DNA of 64,000 bases. Origin: Paenibacillus ferrarius (GTDB taxonomy: Bacteria; Bacillota; Bacilli; Paenibacillales; NBRC-103111). The first letter of the stretch is position 1, and each line of letters opens with the position of its first letter. Location: contig NZ_MBTG01000006.1 of the NCBI RefSeq assembly GCF_002027705.1, positions 62,001 to 126,000 on the forward strand, read 5' to 3'. Below, piece after piece: positions 19,196 through 28,800 of the stretch. The translations under genes were made by a program, and so were the position numbers. The notes below the pieces were generated by a model. It was not told the origin of the DNA. It searched no databases and worked only from the letters and a program-made list of their open reading frames with translations.

Positions 19196-20026
19196 ATGAG
19201 CAAGTATCAAGCTGCCAAAAAAACGCTTCTAACTATACTAATGTGCCTACTTGGCATATTGTTCATGTCACCCTTCCTGTGGATGATTTCAGCCTCTATG
19301 AAACCGGAAGCCGATGTGTTTATATATCCGATTCAGTGGATACCTAAGCATTGGAATGTAATTGAGAATTATACCAAAGTATGGACAGAGACGAAATTTG
19401 CTTTATTTTATTGGAATTCCATTAAGGTTACGGTTGGAACCACGGCTTTATCCGTACTTCTTTCCTCGATGGCGGCTTATGCGTTTTCGAAAATCAAATT
19501 CCGCGGCCGTCACGTGCTCTTTATTGTTGTTCTTGCCATCTATATGATTCCGAGCCAAGCGATTCTTGTTCCACAATTCCTGCTGTTTCGCTGGGTCGGC
19601 CTATACGATAGTCATTTTGGCTTAATTTTATTAGGGTCCTTCAGTGTATTAGGAACGTTCATGCTGCGCCAATTCTATATGGGGATTCATGAAGAGTTTA
19701 TTGAATCAGCCAGAATAGATGGAGCTGGACATATTAGAATCTTCTTCTCCATCTGTACACCGCTTGTTGGTCCGGCGATTGCGACTTATGCGATTCTACG
19801 TTTTATCTGGACGTGGAACGATTACCAGAATCCGCTGATCTTCTTAAGATCCAAGGAATTATTCACACTCCCGCTGGGGATTCGCTCCTTTGCAGATTTG
19901 AACGGTGATTTCTATTCTCTCATTATGGCTGCTTCCGTTTCTGCTATCGTTCCTCTGCTTATAATTTTCATTATCGGTCAAAAGCAAGTTATCGAAGGAA
20001 TTTCGATGGGTGGCGTTAAAGGCTGA
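19196..20026 (+). CDS. Sugar ABC transporter permease (MalG/UgpE-like, CUT1)
   Basis: A 276-residue permease with six helices and the EAA loop ESARIDGAGHIRIFFSICTPL. AAGGAGG lies before the ATG, 20 bases after the previous gene's stop, so the two permeases are co-translated. The ending QKQVIEGISMGGVKG is typical of MalG-like partners. Confidence 0.93.
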   Translation: MSKYQAAKKTLLTILMCLLGILFMSPFLWMISASMKPEADVFIYPIQWIPKHWNVIENYTKVWTETKFALFYWNSIKVTVGTTALSVLLSSMAAYAFSKIKFRGRHVLFIVVLAIYMIPSQAILVPQFLLFRWVGLYDSHFGLILLGSFSVLGTFMLRQFYMGIHEEFIESARIDGAGHIRIFFSICTPLVGPAIATYAILRFIWTWNDYQNPLIFLRSKELFTLPLGIRSFADLNGDFYSLIMAASVSAIVPLLIIFIIGQKQVIEGISMGGVKG

Positions 20027-20161
20027 TTCACGCTTCTTCTAGCAGGATGTCAAAAAATATGCAGAAGAGGTCAAAATAGTGCCTCGTTTGTGGGAAACAG
20101 GTTTGTTACGATCGTGATGTAAAGGTTTTCATAAAACGATAATCATTTTGGAGGGGATCCT

Positions 20162-21526
20162 ATGAAAAAGAGTTTATTAGTTCTAAGTGGTATCTTGGCC
20201 ATCAGTACAGCACTTGCAGGCTGCGGCAAATCAGAAACGCCAGCTGCAACAGATAAAGGTGCTGGGACAGCTACCGCGGCAGCAAGCGCAGCTCCTAATA
20301 AAGCACCAGTTACAATTAAAGTACAAGCTTGGTATACCGAAGCACAAGGGAACTGGAATGCTACCGTTGAAGCTTACAATAAAACACACCCGAACGTGAA
20401 AGTCGTATATGAAGGAATGTCTGAAAAAGGCGATTCACAAGAAGGAATGAAAAAACTAGATTTGTTGGCGGCTTCCGGTGAGCAAATGGACGTTGTTATG
20501 TACTCCAGCGCATCCGATTTCGCTCAACGTGTTGGCGCAGGCATTTTGGAACCGCTTGATGAGTATTTGAAGAAAGATAACATTGTCGTCAAAGATGAAT
20601 ATAAAATTGATCCGGTTGTAAACGGGAAATACTATGCGCTGCCAGGTAAAATGATTGAATGGTTCGTTCTCTTGAACAAAGACAAATTGGACGAAGCGAA
20701 ATTGCCTGTTCCTACGGACTGGACTTGGAATGATTACGCAGAGTATGCTAAAAAGTTGACTAAAGGCGAAGGTGCTGCGAAAACGTACGGTTCCTATTTC
20801 CACAGCTGGAAAGACTATGCGCTCTTGGCTTTGAACAATGATATGGATAACCCGTATCTCGTGAAATCCGATGGCACGCAAAACATCGACAATCCTAAAG
20901 TGCGTTATTCCCTTGACTTGCGCAACAAATTGGAAAACGTAGATAAAACATCCGTCCCTTACTTTGAAGTTGTTTCGCAAAAAATGGCTTACCGCGACGT
21001 CTTCTACGGCGGCAAAACAGCGATGCTGGCAACAGGCAACTGGATGGTTGGCGAGCTGGCGCTGAACGCGAAGTTCAAAACTGTATTTGCTCCATATCCG
21101 AAGTATGATGCCAAAGACACGAATGGTTTAACGGAAGTTGGCGCTGACTTCATGGGTGTTGCTGCGAATTCGAAGAATAAGCAAGCGGCTTATGACTTCG
21201 TAAAATGGTACACAACAGAAGGCATTCAAACACAAGGTCTGTTCTTCTCCGGTTGGAAAAAAGCCGACATCAGCAAGAACGTAGACGCGATCTTGAAAAG
21301 CGGCAAACCAGATCAAGTGGCTATGATTGATAAAGACTCCTTGCTGGCTACGCTGAAAGTGAACAAAGCAACGAAACTGGTTGTACCTCCAACTTACGCG
21401 CTTCAACAAGAGAAAGAATATTTAACGCAAGTGGAGCTGTTCTTGACAGGCAAGCAAGATTTGGAGAAAACGATTACGACAGCGAAAACCAAATTAGAAG
21501 ATATCCGTAAAAGCAATGCCAAGTAA
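20162..21526 (+). CDS. Sugar-binding lipoprotein of the second ABC importer
   Basis: A 454-residue extracellular solute-binding protein, family 1. The signal peptide ends in a lipobox LAGC with the acylated Cys at residue 21, followed by an Ala/Thr-rich flexible linker. The remainder shows the two-lobe binding-protein pattern (for example VKVVYEGMSEKGDSQEGMKKLDLLAASGEQMDVV). GGAGGGG precedes the ATG. A terminator-like hairpin at 21551 separates it from the kinase gene, which would allow excess binding protein relative to the regulators. Ligand unknown. Confidence 0.92.
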   Translation: MKKSLLVLSGILAISTALAGCGKSETPAATDKGAGTATAAASAAPNKAPVTIKVQAWYTEAQGNWNATVEAYNKTHPNVKVVYEGMSEKGDSQEGMKKLDLLAASGEQMDVVMYSSASDFAQRVGAGILEPLDEYLKKDNIVVKDEYKIDPVVNGKYYALPGKMIEWFVLLNKDKLDEAKLPVPTDWTWNDYAEYAKKLTKGEGAAKTYGSYFHSWKDYALLALNNDMDNPYLVKSDGTQNIDNPKVRYSLDLRNKLENVDKTSVPYFEVVSQKMAYRDVFYGGKTAMLATGNWMVGELALNAKFKTVFAPYPKYDAKDTNGLTEVGADFMGVAANSKNKQAAYDFVKWYTTEGIQTQGLFFSGWKKADISKNVDAILKSGKPDQVAMIDKDSLLATLKVNKATKLVVPPTYALQQEKEYLTQVELFLTGKQDLEKTITTAKTKLEDIRKSNAK

Positions 21527-21550
21527 TCGTTAACGATTATTGGTATACTG

Positions 21551-21579
21551 AAAAGAGGAGGCCTAAGGCTCCTCTTTTT
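21551..21579 (+). terminator. Terminator or attenuator between binding-protein and kinase genes
   Basis: AAAAGAGGAG(G)CC and GGCTCCTCTTTTT form a hairpin with one bulged base and a T tail. Being inside a co-directional gene set, it may be a partial terminator. Confidence 0.75.
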
Positions 21580-21623
21580 CCTATTTTCATTCTGCTATAT
21601 TCGAAAGGAAGGCGTGTGCGGCA

Positions 21624-23408
21624 GTGCCGAATTGGACTCGAACCTTATCGCTTCGCAATAAATTGGTACTGACGATTCTGATTTGTCTCGTTCTGCCATC
21701 TCTGGTTTCGATGAATGTCTCCAATCTTTTGACACGGGATGCGGTGAAGTCGCAAGTGACAGATAACTCCATCGAATCCATGCGTATTGTGAATCAGATT
21801 GTCAACGGGCAATTAAAAAATATGATTTATGTGATGAATTTCATTCAATTCGATGAAAAGCTGCAGCCCTCGATTCGTGATTTAGGCAGAGCGAACGCGG
21901 AAACGAAGCAAGGCGATATTCTACAGTACAAGCAAACGATAATGAATCGAATCAGCACGGTTATCGATACGTTCGGCAATCTGAATGTGACCCTGCTGCT
22001 TCCGAACCATGAGTATGTGGCTTCTTACACGACATTTTACTTTAATCCAAATGATTTTCTGAAAACAGAGTGGTTTCCTGCCGTAGAGCAAATTTCCGGG
22101 TATAACGTGAAATGGATTGGGGCAGAGCCCAACTACAGTCGTACGACAAGTCAGCCTTATTTGCTGGCAGCCGCCAAGCCGATCCGCATAAATGATATCA
22201 CCTATGGGTATGTAATTGTAGGACTGGAAATGAACACGCTCCAGCAGTTGTTTGATCAATATAAAAATAATGAATCCATGGTCATCATTGACCAAAATGG
22301 GCGCATCATCGTCGATAAGGATTCAGATAAGATCGGTACGCAATTCGCTTATCAGGATCAGCTTCCTCCGGAGGATGGTTCTTCCTTCGTGAAGGTAGCC
22401 GGGGAAGATTATATTCTGCTTAGCAATCAAGTCACGCCGGATTGGCGGCTTGTGAGTCTGAGTCCTTACAAAACGGCAGCGCAAAAGATTGAGACATTCC
22501 GCAAGACGGATTTCTTTATTCAGATTTTCTTTTTGCTCTTGTTCGCCATCGTTCTTCTCTATATGGTGCGTACCCTGACCAAACCGATTGCGCGGCTTGT
22601 CCAAACCGTCGTCCGGATTGAATCCGGTCAGCTCAGTGAGCGCTCCAATATTAGCGGGGGAGATGAGGTTGGCCGTCTTGGTTATGTTTTTGACCGGATG
22701 ATTGACCGCATTGAGCATATGATCGAAGAGAATCGTCATGAGCAGGAATTAAAGCGCGAAGCCGAGCTGGCGATGCTCCAAGCGCAAATTAATCCGCATT
22801 TCTTGTTTAATGTACTTAATTCTATCCGTTTGAAAATCATGATGAAGGGTGATTCGGAGAATGCCGAGCTGCTCAGCTCGTTGTCTTCGCTTTTACGCAT
22901 GACGATCAATCGCAATAATGCTTACATTCCGCTGCATGAGGAGATTGAGATCAACGAGCATTATGTTCGGCTTCTGAATTCTCGGCATGGGGATCGCATC
23001 GTTTTGCATATCTCGGCAGCTTCTGACACACTTCTTGTGGAAATACCGCGATTCATGCTGCAACCGCTTATTGAGAATGCTTATATTCATGGGCTCAAAA
23101 GTAAATCCGGAGAAATTACGATTGCCTCCAGAATCTGTGAAGATGGCAGGCTGCAGGTGGAGGTCAGGGATTCAGGGATCGGGATGTCGCCTGAACGGCT
23201 CGCTACGTTGCGTAATTATTTGGATGTGCCGAGTCCGCTTAGCGAAGAAACGACCAGTCCAGCGTTGTCGGGGATCGGTCTTCATAATGTATTTGAACGG
23301 CTGCGTTTAATATATGGTCATCGGTTCGATTTTGAAATTAGCAGTGAGCAGGGACAAGGCACGCAGATTGTATTGCGCTTTCCGCAGCAGGCTCGGATGG
23401 AGGGGTAG
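21624..23408 (+). CDS. Sensor histidine kinase, YesM family
   Basis: A 594-residue membrane kinase. Membrane helices near residues 13-33 and 295-315 bracket an extracellular cache-like domain containing MVIIDQNGRIIVDKDSDKIG. HAMP, His_kinase with His392 (QINPHFLFN) and HATPase_c (ENAYIHGL, DSGIGM) follow. It begins with GTG at 21624 after GAAAGGAAGG. The regulator gene starts one base after its stop. Together they probably control the transporter just upstream. Confidence 0.92.
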   Translation: MPNWTRTLSLRNKLVLTILICLVLPSLVSMNVSNLLTRDAVKSQVTDNSIESMRIVNQIVNGQLKNMIYVMNFIQFDEKLQPSIRDLGRANAETKQGDILQYKQTIMNRISTVIDTFGNLNVTLLLPNHEYVASYTTFYFNPNDFLKTEWFPAVEQISGYNVKWIGAEPNYSRTTSQPYLLAAAKPIRINDITYGYVIVGLEMNTLQQLFDQYKNNESMVIIDQNGRIIVDKDSDKIGTQFAYQDQLPPEDGSSFVKVAGEDYILLSNQVTPDWRLVSLSPYKTAAQKIETFRKTDFFIQIFFLLLFAIVLLYMVRTLTKPIARLVQTVVRIESGQLSERSNISGGDEVGRLGYVFDRMIDRIEHMIEENRHEQELKREAELAMLQAQINPHFLFNVLNSIRLKIMMKGDSENAELLSSLSSLLRMTINRNNAYIPLHEEIEINEHYVRLLNSRHGDRIVLHISAASDTLLVEIPRFMLQPLIENAYIHGLKSKSGEITIASRICEDGRLQVEVRDSGIGMSPERLATLRNYLDVPSPLSEETTSPALSGIGLHNVFERLRLIYGHRFDFEISSEQGQGTQIVLRFPQQARMEG

Positions 23409-23409
23409 C

Positions 23410-25041
23410 ATGTACGAAATAATGATTGTGGATGACGATTTGCCGGTTCTGGAATTTCTGACCACGGCGATTGAATGGAACAAGCTCGGATTTCATCTGG
23501 CTGGCGCTTATGAGAATCCGTTAGATGCCCTTGAAGCGGGACGATTGGGCAAAATAGATGTGCTCATCAGCGATATTGGCATGCCCGAGATGAATGGCTT
23601 GGAGCTTATTGGCGGGATGCGGGATGTGCATCCTCATGTGAAGGCGGTTATTCTTTCCTGTCACGACGACTTTCAATATGCGCAAGCAGCAGTGAAATTG
23701 TCGGTGAGTGAATATGTGCTGAAAGAAACGATGAACGCAACGAACATTTCCGAGATGCTAAAAAGGTTAAAGGAACAGTTGGATGTGGAGAGTGGGGTCC
23801 TGTCCAAAAGTCTCAAGCTAGAAAAAGAGGCTGCCCTGAACCGCAGTTCGGCGAAGCGGCATTTTATTCGAAGCACGGTCAACGAACCGCTTTTTGATGC
23901 GGAGGAATGGATTGGGAAAGCCGAGGGATTCGGCATTCGGCTTGGGCAGCATGGCGTGCTGCCGGTGTTCGGCTATGTGAATCGGATGAAAGAGGCAGAT
24001 CACCGGTTTCAATCCAAGGATCTCTTTGCGTACACCATTGAGAATATCGTGGAAGAACTGCTGGTCGAGCAGATGGATACCGCGCTGTTCACCTATGATA
24101 CGGGAGAAATCATTTTGTTGTTTCCTCATTACGCCAAGCTGCATGTCAACAACACTCAGAAAGTGGAGCAGACGCTAAGACATCTGCAAAGCTGCCTGCA
24201 GCAGTATGTGAAGATGTCCTTCTCTTTCTTAACGGGGAAACCCGCCAAGGATCCGCGCTCGCTCAAGGATCAATTGATCCGGATGGCGGAAGTGAAGCAC
24301 ATGCGGTTTTATTTGCCGGAATCCTCTGTGCTCGCCCTGGAAAGTGTCAGAGATAGCTTTGGGGACGGAGGCTTGCTTTTAGCGCAATACGCTACGACAC
24401 TGGACGAGTTTCGAAGCGTGGTATTCGATGAACGACTCGACTTGATTGATGTTTATGTCTCGAAGTGGATTGACTTCATTCAATATCACCGCTTTCGGCC
24501 AGTGGAGGTAAAGGAATGGCTCCTGAAAATGATCCTCGATGTGCGGATGCGACTGAAATCGCTTCAGCATTATCAGTCGACCTTTTCCTCCGAGCTGCTG
24601 CATCATGATGTCCACGAAATATCATCGATCCGCGAGCTCGAGCTGTGGCTGAAGGATTATCTGCAGCAAGCCATCAAGTGGGCAGGCCAAGTCTACCGCG
24701 AATCTCATAATCGTGAAATTCTGGAGTGCCAGCGCTTCGTTTATCACAACTTGCACACGAAGGTCTCTCTCGAAGATGCCGCGGCACATCTGCATCTGCA
24801 TCCAAGCTATCTCAGCCGTTTATTCAAGAAGGAAACCGGCGAGAATTTCATCGAATACGTCACTCGGATGAAAATGGAGAAAGCCAAAGAACTGCTCGAA
24901 ATCACCGATAAAACGGTGGAACAGATCTCCGACATGCTCGGCTACGAAAACAAAAACTATTTCGGCAAATTGTTCAAAGCACATACGGGCTTCGTGCCGA
25001 ATGTATTCCGCGGCCAGTCCAAGGGCGCTCAGCAGGGGTAG
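23410..25041 (+). CDS. Response regulator with AraC-type DNA-binding domain (YesN-like)
   Basis: A 543-residue regulator. The ATG at 23410 opens the canonical MYEIMIVDDD receiver start, with GGAGGGG just upstream inside the kinase end; longer in-frame reading to 23314 would add a non-homologous leader. The phosphoacceptor is Asp55 (ISDIGMPEM). The C-terminal AraC double helix-turn-helix spans about the last 100 residues (AAAHLHLHPSYLSRLFKKETG and ISDMLGYENKNYFGKLFK). It is the last gene of the second sugar-uptake module. Confidence 0.92.
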   Translation: MYEIMIVDDDLPVLEFLTTAIEWNKLGFHLAGAYENPLDALEAGRLGKIDVLISDIGMPEMNGLELIGGMRDVHPHVKAVILSCHDDFQYAQAAVKLSVSEYVLKETMNATNISEMLKRLKEQLDVESGVLSKSLKLEKEAALNRSSAKRHFIRSTVNEPLFDAEEWIGKAEGFGIRLGQHGVLPVFGYVNRMKEADHRFQSKDLFAYTIENIVEELLVEQMDTALFTYDTGEIILLFPHYAKLHVNNTQKVEQTLRHLQSCLQQYVKMSFSFLTGKPAKDPRSLKDQLIRMAEVKHMRFYLPESSVLALESVRDSFGDGGLLLAQYATTLDEFRSVVFDERLDLIDVYVSKWIDFIQYHRFRPVEVKEWLLKMILDVRMRLKSLQHYQSTFSSELLHHDVHEISSIRELELWLKDYLQQAIKWAGQVYRESHNREILECQRFVYHNLHTKVSLEDAAAHLHLHPSYLSRLFKKETGENFIEYVTRMKMEKAKELLEITDKTVEQISDMLGYENKNYFGKLFKAHTGFVPNVFRGQSKGAQQG

Positions 25042-25126
25042 TGGGGATGGCGCGGCCTGGTGAATGGTCGTGGCTGGTTGCGGCTTAAAGTGCGGATGTT
25101 CAGTAACTCAGAAAACTTCCCCCGTG

Positions 25127-25214
25127 CCCGTAACCCGTAACCCGTAACCCGTAACCCGTAACCCGTAACCCGTAACCCGTAACCCGTAACCCGTAACCCG
25201 TAACCCGTAACCCC
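25127..25214. repeat. Heptamer microsatellite (CCCGTAA)n
   Basis: About 12-13 perfect tandem copies of CCCGTAA in a gene-free spacer. It looks like a telomere repeat but is internal to the chromosome. It shares a GTAA core with the arrays at 34814 and 36050. Confidence 0.95.
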
Positions 25215-25260
25215 CTAAAACAAATTAAAACAAGCCGAGCCTGCCGAAAAGGCAGGCTCG

Positions 25261-25580
25261 GCGCACAAAAAGCACCAACCCGCCGCCGAGCCAGCAGAAA
25301 AGGCAGTCTCAAAGCCAAAATCAAGCCAAAACCCCCCAAGAACCAGCCGAGCCAGCCAAAAAAGCAGTCTCGGCGCACAAAAAGCACCCACCCGCCGCTG
25401 AGCCCGCAAAAAAGGCAGTCTCAAAGCCAAAATCAAGCCAAAACCCCCCAAGAACCAGCCGAGCCAGCCCAAAAAGCAGTCTCGGCGCACAAAAAGTACC
25501 CACCCGCCGCTGAGCCTGCGAAAAAGGCAGTCTCAAAGCCCAAACCAAGCCAAAACCCCCCAAGAGCCAGCCGAGCCTGC
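25261..25580. repeat. 112-bp tandem minisatellite
   Basis: Three copies of a 112-bp unit, phased by GCGCACAAAA at 25261, 25373 and 25485; the last is shorter and more diverged. It is purine/C-rich with alternating AAGCC and CCAGCC motifs. 112 is not a multiple of 3, so translated frames are accidental and no gene is called. Confidence 0.9.
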
Positions 25581-25586
25581 AAAAAA

Positions 25587-25601
25587 TTGAAAACGGTTAC
25601 A
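25587..25601. promoter_or_regulatory. Candidate catabolite-responsive element (cre)
   Basis: TTGAAAACGGTTACA matches the published CcpA consensus TGWNANCGNTNWCA at every defined position. It lies about 250 bases upstream of the large secreted protein at 25854. Whether the distance allows control of that gene depends on the transcription start, which I could not place. Confidence 0.6.
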
Positions 25602-25853
25602 GATAAAATAGAACGATATATATGAACAATTCAGAGCATCAGGTAGTGAACTTCCAGAAGGCAAGCCAATTGGACGCATTTAAAAGTAACAACAGGTTGG
25701 TCATTCTAAATCGATTCCCTTATCTTTACAAAAAAAACTCACTATTCCTTTTTGAACCATGGTAAAATAAAGGGCGGAACATGGCTTGTCTATCGATGAA
25801 GTCATAACTTATGTCACTGTTTTTGACTCAGCCCACGCTAAGGAGGAATCGTA

Positions 25854-28800
25854 ATGAGTAGGTTAGCAAGATGGAAAGCAAAACTAGTAAAATCAGCACT
25901 CGCATTAACAGTAGCGTTACCGCTGCAGGTCTTGGTTACAAGTCCGCTGCAGGTCGTAATGGCCGAGGGACCGAGCGATCCGGCTCCGTTTATTGAAGCC
26001 AAAGTCGTGAATGAAAATGCAGGTAAAAAAGTATTGTTCGACAATACGCATGAGCAAACCGCTGGTGCAGCGGATTGGGTTATCGACGGCGGATTTTCGG
26101 ATTTTGCCAATGCTTTGGCGAATAACGGGTATTATGTGAAAGAACTTCGCAAAACTACTCCGATAACATTGAGCGATTTGAGCGGCTATGATGTATTTGT
26201 GGTTGCAGAATCAAATGTCCCTTACAAAACAAGTGAACAAGCTGCGCTGGCACAATATGTCCAGGGAGGCGGCAGTATCTTCTTCATCGCAGATCATTAT
26301 AATGCAGACCGCAACAAGAACCGTTGGGATGGTTCGGAAGTATTCAACGGCTATCGCCGTGGGGCATGGACGAATCCGGCAAAAGGCATGAGTGCCGAAG
26401 AAAGTGCTTCATCTGCTATGCAGGATGTTGCCAGCTCTGATTGGCTAGCGACGCAATTCGGATTGCGTTTCCGATACAATGCTTTGGGCGATATTGATGC
26501 GAATCAAATTGTAGCTCCAGAGCAAGCTTTTGGCATTACGACCGGCGTTTCCAAAGTTGCCATGCATGCGGGTTCAACCCTTGCTATTATCGATCCGACC
26601 AAAGCCAAAGGCATCGTCTACCTGCCGCAAACGAACGCAGCTTGGGCTAATGCAGTTGACCAAGGTGTATACAATGGAGGCGGCATTGCCGAGGGTCCTT
26701 ATGTAGCGGTAGCAAAAGCTGGCGCAGGCAAGGCGGGCTTCATCGGGGATTCTTCACCGGTTGAAGATGCGACGCCGAAATATTTGCGCGAAGATACAGG
26801 CGCCAAAAAGACGACCTATGATGGCTTCAAAGAAGTAAATGACGGTACGCTGCTCGTTAATATGGTGAACTGGCTTTCCAAGAAAGAAAGCTACACAAGC
26901 CTGACTGAAGTAAGCGGCCTTCAACTGGACCAACCGACGGCCCTGCTGCCGTTTGAAGCACCTGCTGCTTCTACAGAACCGCAGCCAGAGCCTTGGGCAG
27001 CACCTGAAGCAGGCTACAAATGGTACGATCGCAGCACATTTAAACCCGGCTCCTATGGCGGACCAACCGCAACGGCGAGCGCTGCGTACAGCTTCGTGCA
27101 TCAAGCTACATTGCCGAATGCGCAGGATTTTCAAATCCGTGTCGTAATTGACAACTTGCCTGCTGCAACAACCGTAACAGGATACAGCGCTGGCATTTAT
27201 CTAGTAACCGGCGGGGCGCAGGTGGCAATGATTCAAAATGCCGACGGCACATGGCCAGCCGCTTACGGGTACAGCTCAACCTTCAGTCTGACCTCAGATA
27301 TTAACGGTCATGCTTACAAAGATTTGAACGTTCGTATTAAGCAGGGTACGGCGGCGGCAGCTAACTTGCGGCTTCGCCAAAACAGCACGAACTTGAAAAC
27401 AGAAGGCGTAACAATCGCCAACGTTCCGGCTGAGCCGCTGCCAGAAGAGCAGAACCCGATTCCGGCCAAGATTGCCATTTCGGATGCACGCGGTAAGTCA
27501 GCAGGCACATTGGTAACTGTCGAGGGTGTAGTAACGACGGAGCCTGGCGCTTTTGGCGGGCAAGCGTTCTATTTGCAGGATGCTACAGGCGGAATTTATG
27601 TGTTCCAAAACCTGAGCGGTTTCCACCTCGGTGATACGGTGAAGGTAACGGCTCCTACGGCCCTTTACAATACCGAGTTAGAGCTAACAGATCCTGTAGC
27701 CATTGCCAAGACAGGTGTTTCAGAAGTTCCAGCGGCAGCAGTTGTGGCAGCGGTGGGAGCGGACAACCAAGGGCAATTAGTTGAGCTGGACAATGTAACA
27801 ATAAGCAATATTATCAGCGCAACACCAGCTGGATCTTTTGAGTTTGATGCGGCGAATGGCACAGCAAGTACGCATGTTCGCGTGGATACGCGCACTGGCT
27901 TATCACAAAGCACATTCCCTTATCAGGCTGGACAAACAGTTAACATCAAAGGTGTGGCAGCGATCTTCAAAGGTGTCTACCAATTGAAGCCAAGAGGGCT
28001 AAGTGATTTCTCGGCACAAGCTGATACGACGGCACCAGTAACAACAGCTGCATTATCCAGCACGGCGAATGCTCAGGGCTGGTTCAAAGATGATGTGACG
28101 GTCACACTTAGCGCAGTGGATAATCAAGCGGGTGCAATAACAACGAATTATAATATTAACAGTGGTGCTTCAACTGTGTATACAAGCCCATTCGTCGTTC
28201 AAACGGAAGGTCTTAACACGGTTGGGTTCTTCTCAACAGATGCTGCGGGCAATGCAGAAGCGGCTCAAAAGCTGCAAATCAAATTGGACAAAACCGCGCC
28301 AACGGCTGTATTAACAGAATCCGGTCATGCGGTTGGGAATGTAACGAATGCGAACACATTGAAATTTGAATTAGCCGCTTCAGATGCGCTTTCAGGGGTA
28401 GCTGAACAAACGTTGACGCTGGATGGCAACGCGATTACTAGCGGTCAAACGATTGCGGCTGGCAGCTTGGCAGTAGGTCAACATATCGTGCAATATCATG
28501 TAACGGATGCTGCTGGCAACGTAACGCAAGCTTCGCAAGCGTTCAATGTCGGAACAGGTGTAACGTTTAGTCAAGCTGCGCTTTCAGCAGCACAAACGTC
28601 ATTGAAACCAGGCGAAACGACAGCTACGAGTCTTACTGGTACATTAAGCAATGGAGCGCCAGCGGATTTAAGCGGTGCAGCAGTAGTCTACACTTCAACG
28701 AATGCGGCAGTAGCTGCTGTGGATGCTCATGGAGTTGTTAGTGCAGTTGCGAATGGTACTGCGCAAATTACAGCTTCCGTAACGTTGAACGGAAAAACGG

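Noticed and set aside
25127..25214. (CCCGTAA)n as a chromosome or plasmid telomere
   Set aside because: The array is internal, with ordinary genes on both sides, and bacterial linear ends do not use such repeats.
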